A DNA stretch of 33,226 bases from Haplomitrium mnioides (Eukaryota > Marchantiophyta > Haplomitriopsida > Calobryales): contig JBNGIS010010540.1 in the NCBI GenBank assembly GCA_049999725.1, forward strand, positions 1-33,226. Direction: 5' to 3'. The position numbers and the translations under genes are program-made. Numbering within the stretch: position 1 is the stretch's first letter; the number at the start of each line of letters is the position of its first letter. Under the pieces are notes generated by a model that did not search any database, was not told the origin of the DNA, and saw only the letters and a list, made by a program, of their open reading frames with translations. This document shows positions 32,815 to 33,226 of the stretch, one piece after another.

Positions 32815-33226
32815 TGTCGGCAAGGTTTTTTTCTGTATTTTTCAAATTTTTGTGCTTTACTTGGTCTTGTACTACAATTTGTGCCCAGGATTGATCAACC
32901 TGGTGCCCAATGGTGGAAAAGAGGATCAAGTTAGTGTAAGGAGGCATCTAGAGTATGAAGAAAGCATGTCGTGTTAGATCCATCAGAAGACCAGTCCAGT
33001 TTGACACGAAAGAATTACGATCAATCCGAGGGCATCTATGACATATGGAGCGGAGGGCTTCTCCTTGGACTTTACTATGAGGGTCATGAGGGACGGTTTG
33101 ATGGTTGATCAGCATCCCCATCACTGTGGAGGTACAAAAGGGTCCTCTTCTCACCCTGTTCGAGAGGAGTTTTGTGTTATATATTATTTTATATTATTTA
33201 TTATGGGATAAAAAACTGTACTTCCC
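32815..33226 (+). mobile_element. LTR-like element entering from the right edge (partial)
   Basis: The satellite stops abruptly after ttacc (32810-32814), in the middle of the ordinary cttacctacatg text, and unrelated sequence begins with TGTCGGCAAGG. The TG start and clean junction in the array fit the left end of an LTR. An AT-rich TATA-like stretch (tatatatt, 33178-33185) lies about 360 bp in. The other end and target duplication would be outside the window, so neither family nor orientation is settled. A 68-codon minus-strand frame inside (32948-33154) resembles nothing I recognise. Confidence 0.6.

Noticed and set aside
32948-33154. 68-codon minus-strand frame in the right-edge element
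   Set aside because: No recognisable motif, and it lies in probable LTR sequence.

Overview
The window is plant nuclear DNA with no protein-coding host gene that I can support. About 29 kb of its 33.2 kb is one head-to-tail tandem repeat (a satellite array) with a monomer of about 112 bp, roughly 255 copies, all in the same orientation. The array is interrupted by LTR-retrotransposon insertions that carry matching 5-bp target-site duplications. The plant assignment rests on a Ty1/copia-type gag fragment of the usual plant form, plant-like LTRs and the heterochromatin-like structure. I cannot name the species or the chromosomal location.

Layout. Bases 1 to about 560 hold a divergent 78-bp-period relative of the satellite. 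From about 561 to 17518 runs array block 1 (112-bp monomers). A 447-bp solo LTR-like insertion (17519-17965) is flanked by the direct repeat agtta. Block 2 runs from 17966 to 24112 and contains a roughly 2-kb higher-order tandem duplication and a small inverted repeat fragment. A degenerate, internally deleted copia element lies on the minus strand at 24113-27165, flanked by aaatg. Its gag remnant is itself split by a nested 222-bp solo LTR with target duplication acgtc, and one of its LTRs holds a 100-N assembly gap. Block 3 runs from 27166 to 32814. A further LTR-like element begins with TG at 32815 and runs off the right edge.

Monomer architecture. The consensus 112-bp unit has three parts: a 23-bp head (around cctagttaggtcaagtctgg), a 33-bp subrepeat carrying the perfect palindrome CTACATGTAG, and a 56-bp tail that begins with a diverged copy of the same subrepeat (cttaccttcatgtagcatg). 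At least seven monomers lack exactly one 33-bp subrepeat and measure 79-81 bp. That is almost the 78-bp period at the left end, so the 112-bp form probably arose from a 78/79-bp ancestor by a 33-bp internal duplication. Because 112 is not a multiple of 3, and one phase of the consensus has no stop codon, the array produces many spurious 60-125 aa reading frames with a repetitive LAYLHVVYLQRLAYLHVACL-like look. None should be read as a gene.

The most interesting content is the nested, well-delimited evolutionary history of the array: subrepeat gain and loss, higher-order repeats at several scales, decay of the one consensus CpG, and retroelement insertions that can be excised on paper to restore the monomer exactly.
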